From assembly GCA_951804985.1 (NCBI GenBank), contig OX638132.1, forward strand, positions 11,823,529 through 11,887,528: a stretch of 64,000 nucleotides of DNA. The letters run 5' to 3'. The position numbers and the translations under genes are program-made. The DNA comes from Dryomyza anilis. Lineage: Eukaryota > Arthropoda > Insecta > Diptera > Dryomyzidae. Below the pieces are notes generated by a model. The model ran no database searches. It was not told the origin of the DNA and worked only from the letters and a program-made list of their open reading frames with translations. Shown here piece after piece: positions 1-11,320 of the stretch (within the stretch, counting starts at the first letter, position 1; every line of letters starts with the position of its first letter).

Positions 1-116
1 TGCTTAAGTGGTGCTACGTTATGATATATTGCGGTATTGTGGTAAATTGGCAAACGCTTTCTGGGGTAAAGTGGGAAACGTAATTTAACCAGTTTTTGTT
101 TTAATTTTGGTGAGAA
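1..116. other. AT-rich flank, no gene seen
   Basis: No open frame or recognised repeat is seen here. It contains one arm (64-79, GGGTAAAGTGGGAAAC) of a perfect 16-bp inverted repeat whose partner is at 2015-2030. A degenerate relative, GGTAAATTGGCAAAC, lies at about 41-56. Confidence 0.5.
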
Positions 117-128
117 TATATATTTTTA

Positions 129-436
129 GCCGCGGTAGCTCAGTGGTTAGTGCGTTGGACTACGAGTCGAAAGGTCCCCGGTTCAAGCCTGGACTGGGGC
201 TAACAACATCTTTTCATAGAAACATTTTTCTATACCGCGCTACCTCTCGTCAGTAAATGGCAAACCTACGAGAGTAAAACCCTTGCCTATGAAAAGCTCT
301 CACCCGCCGTTCGGATTCGGCAATAAACTGTAGGTCCCACCACTTTGAGTACAAATATAACACGCACAGCTCAAAATGGTGAGAGAGCTCGGCCGAAGTT
401 CTATAAAGGACTGTAGGGCCAAACTATTATTATTAT
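129..436 (+). mobile_element. tRNA-derived SINE, copy 1
   Basis: The head (129-201) folds as a near-canonical tRNA cloverleaf: GCCGCGG pairs with CTGGGGC apart from one mismatch. The A box is near 136-154 (TAGCTCAGTGGTTAGTGCG) and the B box GGTTCAAGCC is at 180-189, so it carries an internal RNA polymerase III promoter. The anticodon position reads ACG, which is tRNA-Arg-like (inference). A conserved non-tRNA body of about 220 bp follows, ending in a short (ATT)n tail. An 11-bp target duplication, TATATATTTTT, flanks it at 117-127 and 437-447, which shows retroposition. There is no protein-coding potential. The same unit recurs at six other places in the window. Confidence 0.93.
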
Positions 437-497
437 TATATATTTTTGGACTGTTCAATAATAACTGCAATATTGGCCATAAACCAATGAAAATTAA

Positions 498-1688
498 CAC
501 AGAAAAACAATTTACAGCATATTGATGAATTCCGTTCTTTAAACCATGATTCATTGTATTGAAGAACCATTCATAATATTAATGACTAACGCCATTAATG
601 TTATGAATGCTATCATAAATATGAAGTACGCTTGGTAACTGTCGAAAAAGTGTACTTCAATATGATGTACTGTATGTGCAGAATATGTTTCATCATATTA
701 ATGTACCAAAATAAAAATACTTCATTTTGAAGAACGCTGTTCATTAAACCAAATTTCTATAAAAATATTTTTTTTTCGTTAATTTTTTACCGTACTCTCA
801 GTTCTCAAGTAGTTCTTGTATGTTATGTCTTTTATAATGCTTTCTAGACATGCATAAATTAGTAAAATGTGTTATAATATATTTATAAAAATATATAAAA
901 AAAAAAATAAAGAAGAATTTTTTCAAACATTTTTTTTCGAATTTTTTTTTTTCGGATTTTTTTTTTTTCGAAACAAATTTTTTTTTCTGGAACAATTTTT
1001 CGAAAAAAAAAATGTTTGTTCATATATATAATGAATGCATTTATTTATATGTCATTTAATGAACGATGGTAACAATCGAAAAAAAAATTTCATATAATTT
1101 TTTTTACTGTAATTTTTAAAATAAATATTTTACAACACTTTAATTTCTAATTATTTTATAAAAAAAAAGCAAATTGCTGCACACAACAACAACTTTGGCA
1201 AAATCTTGAGATGATGCAGTTTTTACTTTTTTTCTTTTGGTTCTTTCTTCAATGCACATAATTCTTATTGTGTTTATTGGAGAAGGAAAACTTAGGCGAC
1301 TTGAAATGTAGAATCTGCAGAGAAAAATCGCTGATGAATGGGCTTGGCTGCCTCTGAAACAGCTGTACGATCTGCCACTCAATACATTTTGCCAATTGTT
1401 TGTTGTTTTATTTGTTGGTACAAAACACCCAATTTGTACCGACTGGACCTTGAGCACGTTAAGACAATATCTTAAAAAAAAATATTTTTAAATATTATGA
1501 ACAAATTCATCAATATGACAATTCAAATTCCTTGGTATGAATATTTTGTTCATATATGTAATGAATGCATTCATCAAAATGTCATTTAATGAACGGTGGT
1601 ATCAATATGATGAATCTGGTAGTTGGTGAAAAAATTCGTAATATTTATGAATAAATTCATCATATTGAAGATTCTTTTTTTTTCTGTG
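498..1688. mobile_element. CACAGA-family element, copy A
   Basis: The ends are CACAGAAAAA (498) and TTTTTCTGTG (ending 1688), with a 2-bp duplication AA (496-497 and 1689-1690). The interior is packed with inverted ATTCATCA/TGATGAAT motifs in both orientations and a central run of TTCGAAAAAAA-type sequence (about 940-1010). A block near 1018-1070 is repeated near 1549-1610, so the copy is internally rearranged. No transposase frame is present, so this is a non-autonomous DNA element. It contains a fragment of a second repeat at 1158-1474. Confidence 0.75.
1158..1474 (-). mobile_element. Fragment of a long-TIR element inside copy A
   Basis: This matches, in reverse orientation, the left half of the element at 3645-4624, including the end AAGATATTGTCTTAACGTGC. 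One minus-strand frame near 1290-1380 and the matching plus-strand frame in the second copy share residues (SEAAK...HQR...FSADSTFQVA) with several silent differences. This hints at a decayed coding region. The protein is not recognised. Confidence 0.5.
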
Positions 1689-2440
1689 AATAGTTTGACT
1701 TCACAATGCCGGAGAAACTAAATTTTAACAATTCAGTTCCTATATACTTGAAATGTGGTAACTTGTCCTTTCTGTACCTTTCTCCAATGTCACTCAGAAT
1801 ATACTGACTAATTCTGACACTTTTTTTTCATATTTTCTAAACATAACTACTGAGACGTTTTTGAATTTAAATTATTTTCTTAATTTTTCTTCCATTTTTT
1901 CTAATTGTATTACTGTATTATATTTTTTGTTTATCCTTAATATATTTGACTTTGCAATGACAAAACCAAAGCACGAAAAAAAAGTCTAAAATAATATTTT
2001 GTTAAAAATTTGGAGTTTCCCACTTTACCCTTACATTTTTCAACTAGTCCGAAATTAAACTATTTTTAAAAAATCATTCTAAAATCGATTAAAATGCATA
2101 TAAATGGTAATTCTGTTAATAATTAAAAAAAAAAACCTTAAATGTTTTAATTTATTTTAAATATTTTAGACATAATTAGATTTTATATTTTAGACATATA
2201 TAGAAAAAATACATTTTTCATTTAATGAAAAATATTTTAAAATTAACGTTCTATTATGATTATGTGCGATTAATTATATTTGATTTAAGTTTCCATTAAA
2301 TCAAAAATTGTTTTCAAATCATTTGTATTTATTGAGGTATTGCATTAAGACAATATTAAATTAATTTCCTCTTGAATCATTTTTAAAGCACTTTTATTGT
2401 TGTATCTCCTCGATTAATTTTTGTTTTTTTTTGTTGTGTT
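1689..2440. other. AT-rich intergenic DNA
   Basis: Long A/T runs with no supported gene or recognised repeat apart from the inverted-repeat arm at 2015-2030. Confidence 0.5.
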
Positions 2441-3015
2441 CTTAGTTTAAACAATGATTACAAACGTCACAAGCGACTGAAAAAGCTGTCACACCTGAGT
2501 TGTGTTGCGTCCGTTTTACGTCCGTTCATCATTATCATGAAATGTTTCACTTGGCTGCGCATTTATATGGTTTTTGTTTTGTATTTGTCGGTGCTGTTGT
2601 TTTTATTTATACAATTTTTTCCACTAAAATATCTGCTATTAACAATGGCCGCTTATATGGCATTAATACAATTTCCATTTTATATGGTTCGGCAGTAATT
2701 CACGTTGTATTCATTTCTGAATGTGCATCAAAATGTGTATCCGCTGTAGCTGTAGGAATCACCACCAACCATCAGTCTTTTATATATTAATTTAGTACAT
2801 TTTATGTGTTTCAGTCTAATCGAAATTCTGTGAGTTGCGCTTTTGTAGTCTTTACAAATGTTTGCAATTAGCAGAAAGTGATGTTATTAAAAATAAAAGA
2901 AGGCAAAGCCTAGGCAGCGGCTATTGGATACAACAATTACATTTCTTGTTCTAGTTTTTATTTTTTCAAATCAACATTGCGTTCAAGCGGCAGCGGAAGC
3001 AATGCCAGTTGCCGA
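2440..3015. other. Single-copy, less AT-rich block
   Basis: Base composition is more even than in the neighbours and no window repeat matches it. A stop-free plus-strand stretch (2500-2790, 96 codons) opens without ATG; its translation is rich in aromatic and hydrophobic residues and resembles no family I know. The block could be a conserved non-coding element or a decayed exon. Coding function is not supported. Confidence 0.25.
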
Positions 3016-3644
3016 TATGCTGATGTTCGACAGAAAAAAATTTAAATTTTAGATATGATTTTGAGATCTAAAAACACTGTGAGTGCTGTAAAACTACTAA
3101 AAAAAAAGTATTTATGGCAAACAGTGGAATGTTCTTAATGGTCAATCAATATGATGAATTTATTCATAAATATAATGAGTTTTTCGCCAACTACCAGATT
3201 CGTCATATTCATAACACCGTTCATTAAATGACATATTGATGAATGCATTCTTTATATATGAATATATATATTTTATCGAACATCATAGTAAGGAACGAAA
3301 TATTCAATACAATGAATTTAAATCGTCATATTGATGAATATAATCATAATATCTATGAATAATTTTTTTTAAATTGATCATAATATTTATAAATATAATA
3401 CTCAATATGATGAATATTATTGAATTAATTTTTTTTTCAAATATATATTTATTGATGGACATTTTTTTCCGAGTTAAAAAAAAAATTATATAAAAAAAAA
3501 TATTATCCAATTTTTTTTTGTTTTGAAAAATTAATTTTTAAAAACTAAATGTTTTTCGAAAAAAAAAACCAAAAAAAATATTTTTCGAAAAAAAGATGTT
3601 GTCAAAAAAAAAATGTTTTTTTTTTTGTTAAATATATTTGTTTA

Positions 3645-4624
3645 TTTTAAGATATTGTCTTATTGTCAAGGTCCAGTCGGTACAATTTGGGTTTTATGTA
3701 TCAACTAGCTGGACCCGTGCACGACTCGTGCCAAGATTTTGTAAATGCAAGGATATGGAGTGATTTTATTAATATAAAGAACATTTTTATTATTTATATC
3801 TTTTCCGTAAAACGCTTTCCCGTAGAATTCGTCGCGGTAGAATTCTTTCCCGGTAGAATTCTTTCCCGTAGAATTCTTTCCCGTAGAGTTTTTCCCAGTA
3901 GAATTTTTAGTGTGGTGAGTTTTAGTGTGGTGAGTTTTAGTGTGGTGAGTTTCATTTTGGTGAGTTTCATTGTGGTGAGCTTTTGAATATTTTTTTTTTG
4001 TATTTGAGTTTTTTGTTTCATCTTTTTAGCTTGTGTATGTACTGAGTTATGTCGTTTAGAGTGTTTAGTTTGTATGGGAGGTACCACGCCCTCCGGACTC
4101 CATAGTAACCTGTTACAAAATTTCAGTTAAATCGGTTCAGCGGTATAGACGTGATGCTGAAACAAATAAATCAACAGACAATTAGCAAAATGCATTAAGT
4201 GGCAGATCGTATCGCAGTTTCAGAAGCAGCCAAGTCCCTTCATCAACGATCATTTTCTGCAGATTCTACATTTCAAGTCGCTAAAGTTTTCCTATTCCAA
4301 TGAACACAATAAGAATTATGTGCATTGGAGAAAGCAAAAACTACATCAACTGCATAAAGCCAAAGTTTTTGTTGCATGCCGCAATTTGACACTTATAGGC
4401 TGCAGAGTTTCCACTGTGTCAAATACGTAGGCTGCACTTTGTAGAAAAAATGGGATATTTAATATTTTTAAAAATTCCTTTAGATTGCAATCTAAAAGGG
4501 TTGATAAAGGGGCTTGGATGCCCTCAATGCATTTTGCCAATTGTTTGTTGTTTCATTTGTTGGTAGAAAACACCCAATTTGTACCGACTGGACCTTAAGC
4601 ACGTTAAGACAATATCTTAAAATA
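3645..4624. mobile_element. Long-TIR element nested in copy B
   Basis: Inverted arms of about 100 bp are visible. The left arm starts TTTTAAGATATTGTCTTA, continues through GGTCCAGTCGGTACAA, and is split by the Helitron. The right arm ends GACAATATCTTAAAA near 4622. The core includes a 30-bp stretch conserved with the fragment in copy A. Without the Helitron it would be about 0.5 kb. The superfamily is unknown. Confidence 0.6.
3705..4162 (-). mobile_element. Non-autonomous Helitron H3, 5'-shortened
   Basis: On the minus strand the 3' end is CTAG (3705-3708), preceded about 10 nt upstream by the hairpin GCACGAGTCGTGC. This matches the Helitron rule of a short hairpin followed by CTRR. It carries the minisatellite CACCACACTAAAACT (about 3900-3990) and GAATTCTACGGG repeats. 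Compared with copy H1 it lacks about 70 nt of the 5' head with its GTCT run and begins TCAGCATCACG. Confidence 0.75.
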
Positions 4625-5030
4625 TTCAACAGAGGTCGTAAAATAAAAACAATTAATATTTTTATAATATTACTTTTTATTAATAAGAACTGGTAATTAT
4701 AAAAAAATATATTACAAAACATTTTACTGTCTATGCATGTTGAGCAATAACATACAAGAACTACTTGAGAATTGAGCATTCTTCAATATGATGTACATAT
4801 ATATTGTATTTTATGTTATTGTCCATTAATATGATGAAACGTATTCTTCACATACAATTCATCATATTGAAGAACACTTTTTCGACAGTTACCAAGCGTT
4901 CTTCATATTTATGATAGCATTCAAAACATTGATGTCGTTAGTTATTAATATTATGAATGGTTCTTCAATACAATGAATAATGGTTTGAAGAACGGAATTC
5001 ATCAATATGATGTACATATTTTTTTCTGTG

Positions 5031-5303
5031 TATAATGCACCTGAAATAATAACAAATGCTAATAACTAATGCGAACTAATACTAATGCTTTTTTTTAGTA
5101 ATCTATAGTATTTATTTGTCGTAAATACTTTAAATGTATTCATCCAACACCTTATAAGTATTATTTTAATTAATGCGTCTAAACACTTTCATTACGTCTG
5201 CTTAATCCTGTATTTATTTCTCCTAAATACTATATTTTAGGTAGCGTTTGAAACAAACAAAATATGTCCGAGCTTGTTTTTAATTTTAAAGTCCACGTCA
5301 CTA
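5031..5303. other. AT-rich spacer with GTAAATACTTT-like motifs
   Basis: Several AGTATTTAT/GTAAATACTT motifs resemble the subterminal motifs of the element at about 14939-16032, so this may be a remnant of that family. No gene is seen. Confidence 0.3.
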
Positions 5304-5779
5304 CCCTAGTAGAAATTTGCCTGATGCGCCCTCGGGAAATGATCGGGTTTTCGTTGGGTAAGTCCTATTATAAAAAATTAGAGAAATACGTTGGGTAAGT
5401 CCTATTAGAAAAAATTAGAGAAAATATGATCATTGCCTTTGCATGCCCTTATCATGCTTACCATACCAGGGTTTGCATTATCTAAATAGTCAATGTTCCC
5501 GATCATAGCTACATTATTTGTTCCTCATAAGGGAATGACATCAGACAATGATCGAGATTTAATGAGAGAAACCTTATTATGCTCGGGCTCTGACAAGGCA
5601 ATTGTCAGGTAAATAATAAAATAGGGAATTGCCCGATCAGTACATGATCATGGCCTGAGGTCAGTACATAATCAGGACACTGCGTTACAAGGACATTATG
5701 GGCCTCGTCATATCCCGATCATCTCAAATAATGACATGATCTCTTCATGACCATGGCCCTACCAAAATTTCTACTAAGG
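5304..5779. mobile_element. CCCTAGTAG MITE, copy 1
   Basis: The terminal inverted repeats are CCCTAGTAGAAATTT and its complement. Abundant internal ATGATCGGG/CCCGATCAT palindromic motifs are present. The duplication is TA (5302-5303 and 5780-5781). At 476 bp with no coding capacity it is a non-autonomous DNA transposon. Copies 2 and 3 have duplications TG and AC, so the target is 2 bp and not restricted to TA, which argues against Tc1/mariner. Confidence 0.85.
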
Positions 5780-6160
5780 TAGCGGTTCCACCGAAATATA
5801 TAATAATTATTTTATTCACACAAAAACTTCAAATCGATTACCTAAAACATTAAAAATATATTTTATTATGAATTTGACTATTAATAAGAAAAATGTTTTG
5901 CAATTGAAAATAAATTTCGTTCGAAATTAAAATATATGTCAAAAAAAATATATTTTACAACTAATGGAAATTTTAATATATTTTCGAGCGAAATTTTGAA
6001 CTCTGTTGGAAAAATTGGACATTCGCAATTTGACATGTTCTGAAATTAACGTCCTATAGAATTGGACAAGAAAAGTCGAATGAGTTTCACAGAATTATAA
6101 TGTATTGAATGCGATTGTAATTATAAATCGAATTCGAACAAAAGTTGTTTTCGATATTAA
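5780..6160. other. AT-rich intergenic DNA
   Basis: Contains TTCGAAATT-type short inverted motifs. No gene, RNA or defined element is seen. Confidence 0.4.
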
Positions 6161-6480
6161 ATTTATGACTTGCATCATTGTTAAGTACAGTCAACCTCCT
6201 CCTTATTATTCCTAACATCGCCACGTTTAAGGCTCATCCGCATTATTACCATCATCAACATTACTGGAAGCGGCACTGTATGAGCAACATGATTAACAGA
6301 CAATAATGTGCATCAAATGTTGTCGTTGGCTAGTCTGCTATTGTCGTTATACGACTCATCAAAATGTGTGCAAATGTTTTAAAGTGCGGCATGTTTATTA
6401 TTGCCGCTAGACTGTTGCTGGCGCGCGCCAACAACTTGAACATCATGTACATCAATTAAAAAGAACAATGTTCAAATTAT
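6160..6480. other. Single-copy block, higher GC
   Basis: This block is less AT-rich than its surroundings, with GCGCGC near 6422 and several CATCA and TTGTTG motifs. There is no long reading frame and no match to window repeats. It is a reasonable candidate for conserved non-coding (regulatory) DNA, but that is inference. Confidence 0.25.
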
Positions 6481-6607
6481 TGTCTTAAATGACTTTACCA
6501 TGCGCTATACAAAAAGTATATTGTAGTAATTAGTTATATTATTAATTTAATGTGATGCTGCCAATCTTTAGCATGGGCAAATGTTTATATTTTGTATTTT
6601 AATACCA

Positions 6608-6757
6608 CACTCAGAAAAATACTATAAAATCAATAGTTTTTTTGCTATTAAAATTGCTATTATTATTATACTATTGAATCAATAATTGAGGGCCTATTTG
6701 GCGAAACAATAGGACCTCAATTGTTTCCCCAAAATTTTCTATTTTGCCATATGGGTG
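6608..6757. mobile_element. Degenerate CACTCAGAAA MITE
   Basis: Starts CACTCAGAAAAATACTATAA like the better copies at 25879 and 60456. The right side has diverged and its end is not sharp. Confidence 0.45.
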
Positions 6758-7418
6758 TAGATCACTACCTACCTCAACACAATCACTCATTGAAACAATA
6801 GTATTTATACCATCATATTCAAAAATATTGAAATTATTAATCTAATGGTACTGAATTTTTTAAATACCTTCAAATTAATTTGAAAACTTTTGAATAAATA
6901 TGAAAAAACGATCAATACATGAACCCTAAAAATCAATGTTCATACCATTATGTATAATATACATATATACTTTGTTTTTAGTTCAAAAAAACAAATGAGC
7001 ACTTTTGAAAGTTACGGCAATTTAATACTAATCTAATTTAGTACTAAAGAAAAAAGAAAACTTTTTTACTGTTTATTTTTACTAACGAATAAAGGCACTC
7101 TTAAATTCACAAGACCTATAAAGTTGGCCAATAGAGCAACTGAAGAACAATAATTTTGTGATTTTGAAAGGTCAATGTTATTAAAATAAAACCGTTGATT
7201 GTATGTAAATATCGATTTATATTAAACATTATGAATGTGAATGTATTTTCAAAAACCGTTGGAACAGTATAATTAAAAGTGTGAATTTATGAAAGTCAGC
7301 CGTATTTGAAAACTTTTAAATTTAAATTAAATTTAAGTTTTTAATTTAATTTTTAATAAATTTTAAATTTTAATCTTTCTAAAGTATCACTTTTAAATTT
7401 TATCACTTTTAAATTAAA
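6758..7418. other. AT-rich intergenic DNA
   Basis: TTTAAATT-rich and low in complexity near 7310-7400. No gene is seen. Confidence 0.4.
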
Positions 7419-7722
7419 GCCGCGGTAGCTCAGTGGTTACTGCGTTGGACTGCGAGCCGAAAGGTCCCCGGTTCAAGCCTGGACTGGGGCTAACAACATC
7501 TTTTCATAGAAACATTTTTCTATACCGCGCTACCTCTCGGCAGTAAATGGCAAACCTACGAGAGTAAAACCATTGCCTATGAAAAAGCTCTCACCCGCCG
7601 TTCGGATTCGGCAATAAACTGTAGGTCCCACCACTTTGAGAACAAATATAACACGCACAGCTCAAATGGTGAGAGAGCTCGGACTAAGTTCTTATAGAAC
7701 TGTAGTGCCAAACTATATTATT
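7419..7722 (+). mobile_element. tRNA-derived SINE, copy 2
   Basis: Full-length relative of copy 1 with an intact A box and GGTTCAAGCC B box. The anticodon position reads GCG. The tail is short and interrupted (CTATATTATTC). No clean target duplication was found, so the copy may be older or the flank rearranged. Confidence 0.9.
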
Positions 7723-8271
7723 CAATTTAATCTATTATTTATGTTTATGTACATTTTTAATATAATACAAAATCATATTATTGTCTGTAAAATAATGAAA
7801 ATATTCATTTAATTATCGATTTAGATGAATGTCAAATTCAGAAATATAAATTTCCATAAAAAAACTCAATTAATTACACCACTAAAGTAATTATCTTACT
7901 TTTCCGTTTATCATAAATAGCAAGTTTATTTTGTTGATAGTGTGTGAACAGCTGCTTAGTTTGAATAATAACACTTCCCAACACGATTTTTATCATGGAC
8001 TTCCCATATATCAATTCCATATAATTTGCTGGTGCTGGTTTTAACTGCATATTAAGTTTTTTCGTAATACGCAAAAATGAAATCGTATTTATCGTAATAA
8101 GACGTTGTCATCTACGACTGTTGACAAATATTTTACAAAAAATAACTTAAATACTAATATTCTTTCAACTGTCAAGACTAATTTTAATATATTAATTCAA
8201 ATACTTTTTTAAGATAAATCTAAACTCGATATAAACATGGAACATTTTGATTTTTTTGGATAATTTATTTA
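7723..8271. mobile_element. R-family repeat, interrupted copy 1
   Basis: From about 8000 this matches the repeats at 20826-21310 and 58370-58800 (TTGCTGATTTTRCC..., TCTTTCAACTGTCAAGACTAA, GAATCTAAACTC). It is broken at 8271 by CACAGA copy C and resumes at 9282. No protein is seen. The repeat ends are not defined; 7723-8000 is plain AT-rich DNA. Confidence 0.5.
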
Positions 8272-8273
8272 TG

Positions 8274-9281
8274 CACAGAAAAAAAAAACTTCAATATGAT
8301 GAATTTATTCATAAATATTATGAATTTTTTCGCCAACTACCAGATTCATCATATTGATACCACCGTTCATTAAATGACATATTAATGAATGCATTCATTA
8401 TATATATGAACCAAATATTCAATACAATGAATTTGAATTGTCATATTGATGAATTTGTTCATAATAATTTTTAATATATTTTTTTTTTTATAAAATAATT
8501 CGAAAAAAAATTGTTGTAAAAATTTTATTTTAAAAATAAAAGTAAAAATATTTAAAAAAAAACTACAGAAAAAAAAAATCGGACAAGATTGTTCGGAAAA
8601 AAAAATTTTTTTCGAGAAAATAATGTTTTTGAAAAAATAAATTTTTCGAAAAAAAAAATTGTCGAAAAAAAAAATTTCGAAAAAAAAAATTTCATCGAAA
8701 AAAAAAATTGTTCGAAAAAAAAATTTGTTCGAATAAAAAAATTTTGTCGAAAAAAAAATTGTTCGAAAAAAAATTTTTTTTGAATTTTTTTTTTTTTTTC
8801 GAAAAAACATTTTTTTCAAAAATATATTTTTTATAAATATAACTTTTTATTAATAAAAAGTTGTAATTATAATAAATATATTATAAAACATTTTACTAAT
8901 TTATGAATGTTGAGCAAGCATTATACATTATAAGAAATAACACACAAGAACTACTTGCGAACTAAGAAGTACGGCAAACAATGAACGAAAAAAAAAACAT
9001 TTTGATAGAAATTTCTTTTAATGAACAGAGTTATTCAATATGAATAACTAATATGTTGAATTTTATATTTTGGTTCATTAATATGATGAAACGTATTCTT
9101 CACATACAGTTCTTCATATTGAAGAACACTTTTTCGACAGTTACCAAGCGTTCTTCATATTTATGATAGCATTCATAACATTGATGGCGTTAGTCATTAA
9201 TATTATGAATGGCTCTTCAATACAATGAATCATGGTTTGAAGAACGGAATTCATCAATATGATGTAAATTTTTTTTCTGTG
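8274..9281. mobile_element. CACAGA-family element, copy C (cleanest copy)
   Basis: 1008 bp, ends CACAGAAAAAAAA and TTTTTTTTCTGTG, with a TG duplication at 8272-8273 and 9282-9283. Left and right arms carry long arrays of ATTCATCAATATGATGAA-type motifs; the centre (8580-8790) is an array of TTCGAAAAAAAA units. It is inserted in an R-family copy, which continues on both sides. No transposase is present. It is a good reference copy for the family. Confidence 0.85.
8580..8790. repeat. TTCGAAAAAAAA array in copy C
   Basis: About 12-20 bp units of TTCG plus an A-run alternate along the centre of the element. The apparent Lys- or Phe-rich open frames on both strands are composition artefacts. Confidence 0.8.
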
Positions 9282-9500
9282 TGGTTATCGAGAGCATAGA
9301 CTAACTATGAAAATTACAAAGTTTTGTTTGGTTGATCTACTTTTTAAAATATGTCTTGTAAACATAATTTTAGTACACTTTTATGTAATCAACCAAGAGA
9401 CTCGGAAAAAGCTGAAGCGAGTTAAAGGCAATTGTTAAAAACCTAACACGATGGCGTATAAGCGTAGTTGATGCCCTATGTCCCGCTAGGAATTGAAATA
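9282..9500. mobile_element. R-family repeat, continuation of copy 1
   Basis: GAGCATAGACTAACTATGAAAATTAC and the following bases match 58690-58740 and 62840-62950, showing that copy C split a pre-existing R repeat. Confidence 0.5.
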
Positions 9501-9503
9501 CCT

Positions 9504-9504
<1 letters not shown>

Positions 9505-9584
<80 letters not shown>

Positions 9585-9588
9585 AAAA

Positions 9589-9624
<36 letters not shown>

Positions 9625-9660
9625 GAGAAAAAAAGAAAGAAAAAAAGAAAGAAAGAACGA

Positions 9661-9700
<40 letters not shown>

Positions 9701-9748
9701 AAAAAAGAAAGAAAGAGAGAAAAAAAGAAAGAAAAAAAGAAAGAACGA

Positions 9749-9846
<98 letters not shown>

Positions 9847-9861
9847 CAAAGAAAGAAAAAA
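9505..9861. repeat. (GAAA)n microsatellite with 92-bp duplicated block
   Basis: A near-pure GAAA array. A variant marker block (GAGAGAAAAAAAGAAAG...GAACGAAAG) occurs at about 9623 and again about 92 bp later, showing that the array grew by segmental duplication as well as slippage. The Ser/Phe/Leu or Lys/Glu/Arg open frames here are artefacts. Confidence 0.95.
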
Positions 9862-9866
9862 GCATG

Positions 9867-9912
9867 CAAGAATAAACCTCTGCATATCAAGACTAAACCT
9901 CTGCATATCAAG
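9867..9912. repeat. 22-bp tandem duplication
   Basis: Two adjacent copies of AAACCTCTGCATATCAAGAC follow the microsatellite. Confidence 0.7.
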
Positions 9913-10277
9913 ACTAATTAAACTTAGTTACTTTTTGATACCTAAGAACATAATAGGGATACACAGGGATACTAACAAACAGAAAGCGACCTCGCAAATC
10001 AAAGCAGGATCGATGAAAACAACAACAGATATGTGTGAACACGTGCTCTTTTGGCGATGAATACAGAAACAATTTTGCGTGTTAATCAATAAATTAACTT
10101 CTCAAAATCCAGTAAAATAAAGCTTGTTTACTCGTTTTTTTGATAAGTAAGTAATTTGCTTTCTTAATATTCAGATAATAAATTCTAGAATTTTGGTAGT
10201 ATTTTATTGATATAAGTGAAATTCTACTATATTTCATTCAAACCGAATTCTTCTCGAGTTTAAGAAGTAATTTACCT
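9912..10277 (-). mobile_element. CACGGAGG-family fragment
   Basis: Matches the right half of the element at 17719-18792 (TTAGTTACTTTTTGATACC, GCGATGAATACAG, CCGAATTCTTCTCGAG). Both ends are missing or decayed. Confidence 0.7.
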
Positions 10278-10602
10278 CATATTTAAAGTAAGCATATTCT
10301 TGGAAAATACTTAGATAATCATTTTAAGAAAAATTCGGGTTTAAATTTCAGTAATTTATATTTAAAATACACAAACATTTTAAACCTTTTTTTTTTTTTA
10401 CGGAAACTGAAAGATAGTTATTTTGCGTATTGAAAAAGTTATTTATTTTGCTACCTAGTCTAAACTATACTCTGTATAACTATAAGTCATAGTCTTATTT
10501 ATCACCAAATCAGCATGGCTAAAAAAATCATCAAAAAATAGTCTAACAAAATTTAAATTTATCGAGTTTAGATGCAAATATCTGAAAAAACATAGCTCAA
10601 TG
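10278..10602. other. AT-rich intergenic DNA
   Basis: Nothing recognisable. Confidence 0.4.
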
Positions 10603-11032
10603 CCCTAGTAGAAATTTGCCCGATGCGCCATCGGGAAATGATCGGGTTTTCGTTGGGTAAGCCCTATTAGAGAATATATGATCATTGCCTTTGCATGCCC
10701 TTATCATGCTTACCATAGCAGGGTTTACATTATCGAAACAGTCAATGTTCCCGATCATAGCTACATTATTTGTTCCTCATAACGAAATTAGCATCAGACA
10801 ATGATCGAGATTTAATGAGAGAAACCCTATTATGCTTGGGCTCTGACAAGGCAATTGTCGAGTAAGTAATGAAATGGAGAATTGCCCGATCAGTACATGA
10901 TCATGGCCTGCGGTCAGTACATGATCAGGACACTGCGTTACAATGACATTATGGGCCTCGTCATATCCCGATCATCTCAAATAATGACATGATCACTTCA
11001 TGACCATGGCCCTACCAAAATTTCTACTTTGG
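10603..11032. mobile_element. CCCTAGTAG MITE, copy 2
   Basis: 430 bp with the same termini as copy 1, the right end changed to CTACTTTGG. Duplication TG at 10601-10602 and 11033-11034. Shorter than copy 1, mostly near the left end. Confidence 0.83.
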
Positions 11033-11094
11033 TGTTAATATTTTTTAGTATACTGTAATTAGTTTTGGTAATTGAAAGAAAAATTGCGTTTGGA

Positions 11095-11320
11095 GTTTTT
11101 TTTTTTTTGAAAAAGTTATTGTGTAAGATTCTGAATTTTTTTTATTCTAAAAAGTGTCCGAAAAGGGCCTAAAATTTAGAAATTCTCTTAAAAAAAATTA
11201 CTTATTAGCAAAAAACTGAGTATGCTGTCAGAATCAGCAACCGCGAATTTTATGGAAATTGTTGATTGGGATGTACAATATTTTTTTTCTCATTTTACTG
11301 AGTCGTGTAATCAATGAAGA
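11095..11320 (-). mobile_element. R-family repeat, partial copy
   Basis: Reverse-orientation match to the R repeats, ending in GCAAAAAACTGAGTATGCTG...TCAGCAACCGCGAATTTTAT. Boundaries are approximate. Confidence 0.45.

Larger units (their letters stand above)
64..2030. repeat. 16-bp perfect inverted repeat, arms 2 kb apart
   Basis: GGGTAAAGTGGGAAAC at 64-79 and its exact reverse complement at 2015-2030 bracket SINE copy 1 and CACAGA copy A. A further copy, GGTAAAGTGGGAAAC, lies alone near 62742-62757. This could mark the ends of an older element into which the others jumped. No target duplication was identified, so the element call is only an inference. Confidence 0.4.
3092..5030. mobile_element. 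CACAGA-family element, copy B (composite)
   Basis: The right end TTTTTCTGTG is intact at 5030 (next bases TA). The left end, near 3092, is decayed. It carries the same ATTCATCA/TGATGAAT motif arrays as the other copies. The middle is occupied by a long-TIR element (3645-4624) that is itself interrupted by a Helitron, a three-level nest. Confidence 0.65.

Noticed and set aside
129..201. A functional tRNA-Arg gene
   Set aside because: The tRNA-like head is always followed by the same 220-bp body and flanked by target duplications, and the anticodon stem has a mismatch; it is a SINE head.
5304..5779. CRISPR-like or riboswitch-like repeats (ATGATCGGG motifs)
   Set aside because: Motifs are irregularly spaced and inverted within a MITE; the genome is eukaryotic.
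8382..8819. 145-residue Phe/Lys-rich frame
   Set aside because: Translation of the TTCGAAAAAAA array in CACAGA copy C.
9370..9921. Long Phe/Leu/Ser- and Lys/Glu/Arg-rich open frames on both strands
   Set aside because: They are translations of the GAAA microsatellite in all frames and have no complex sequence.
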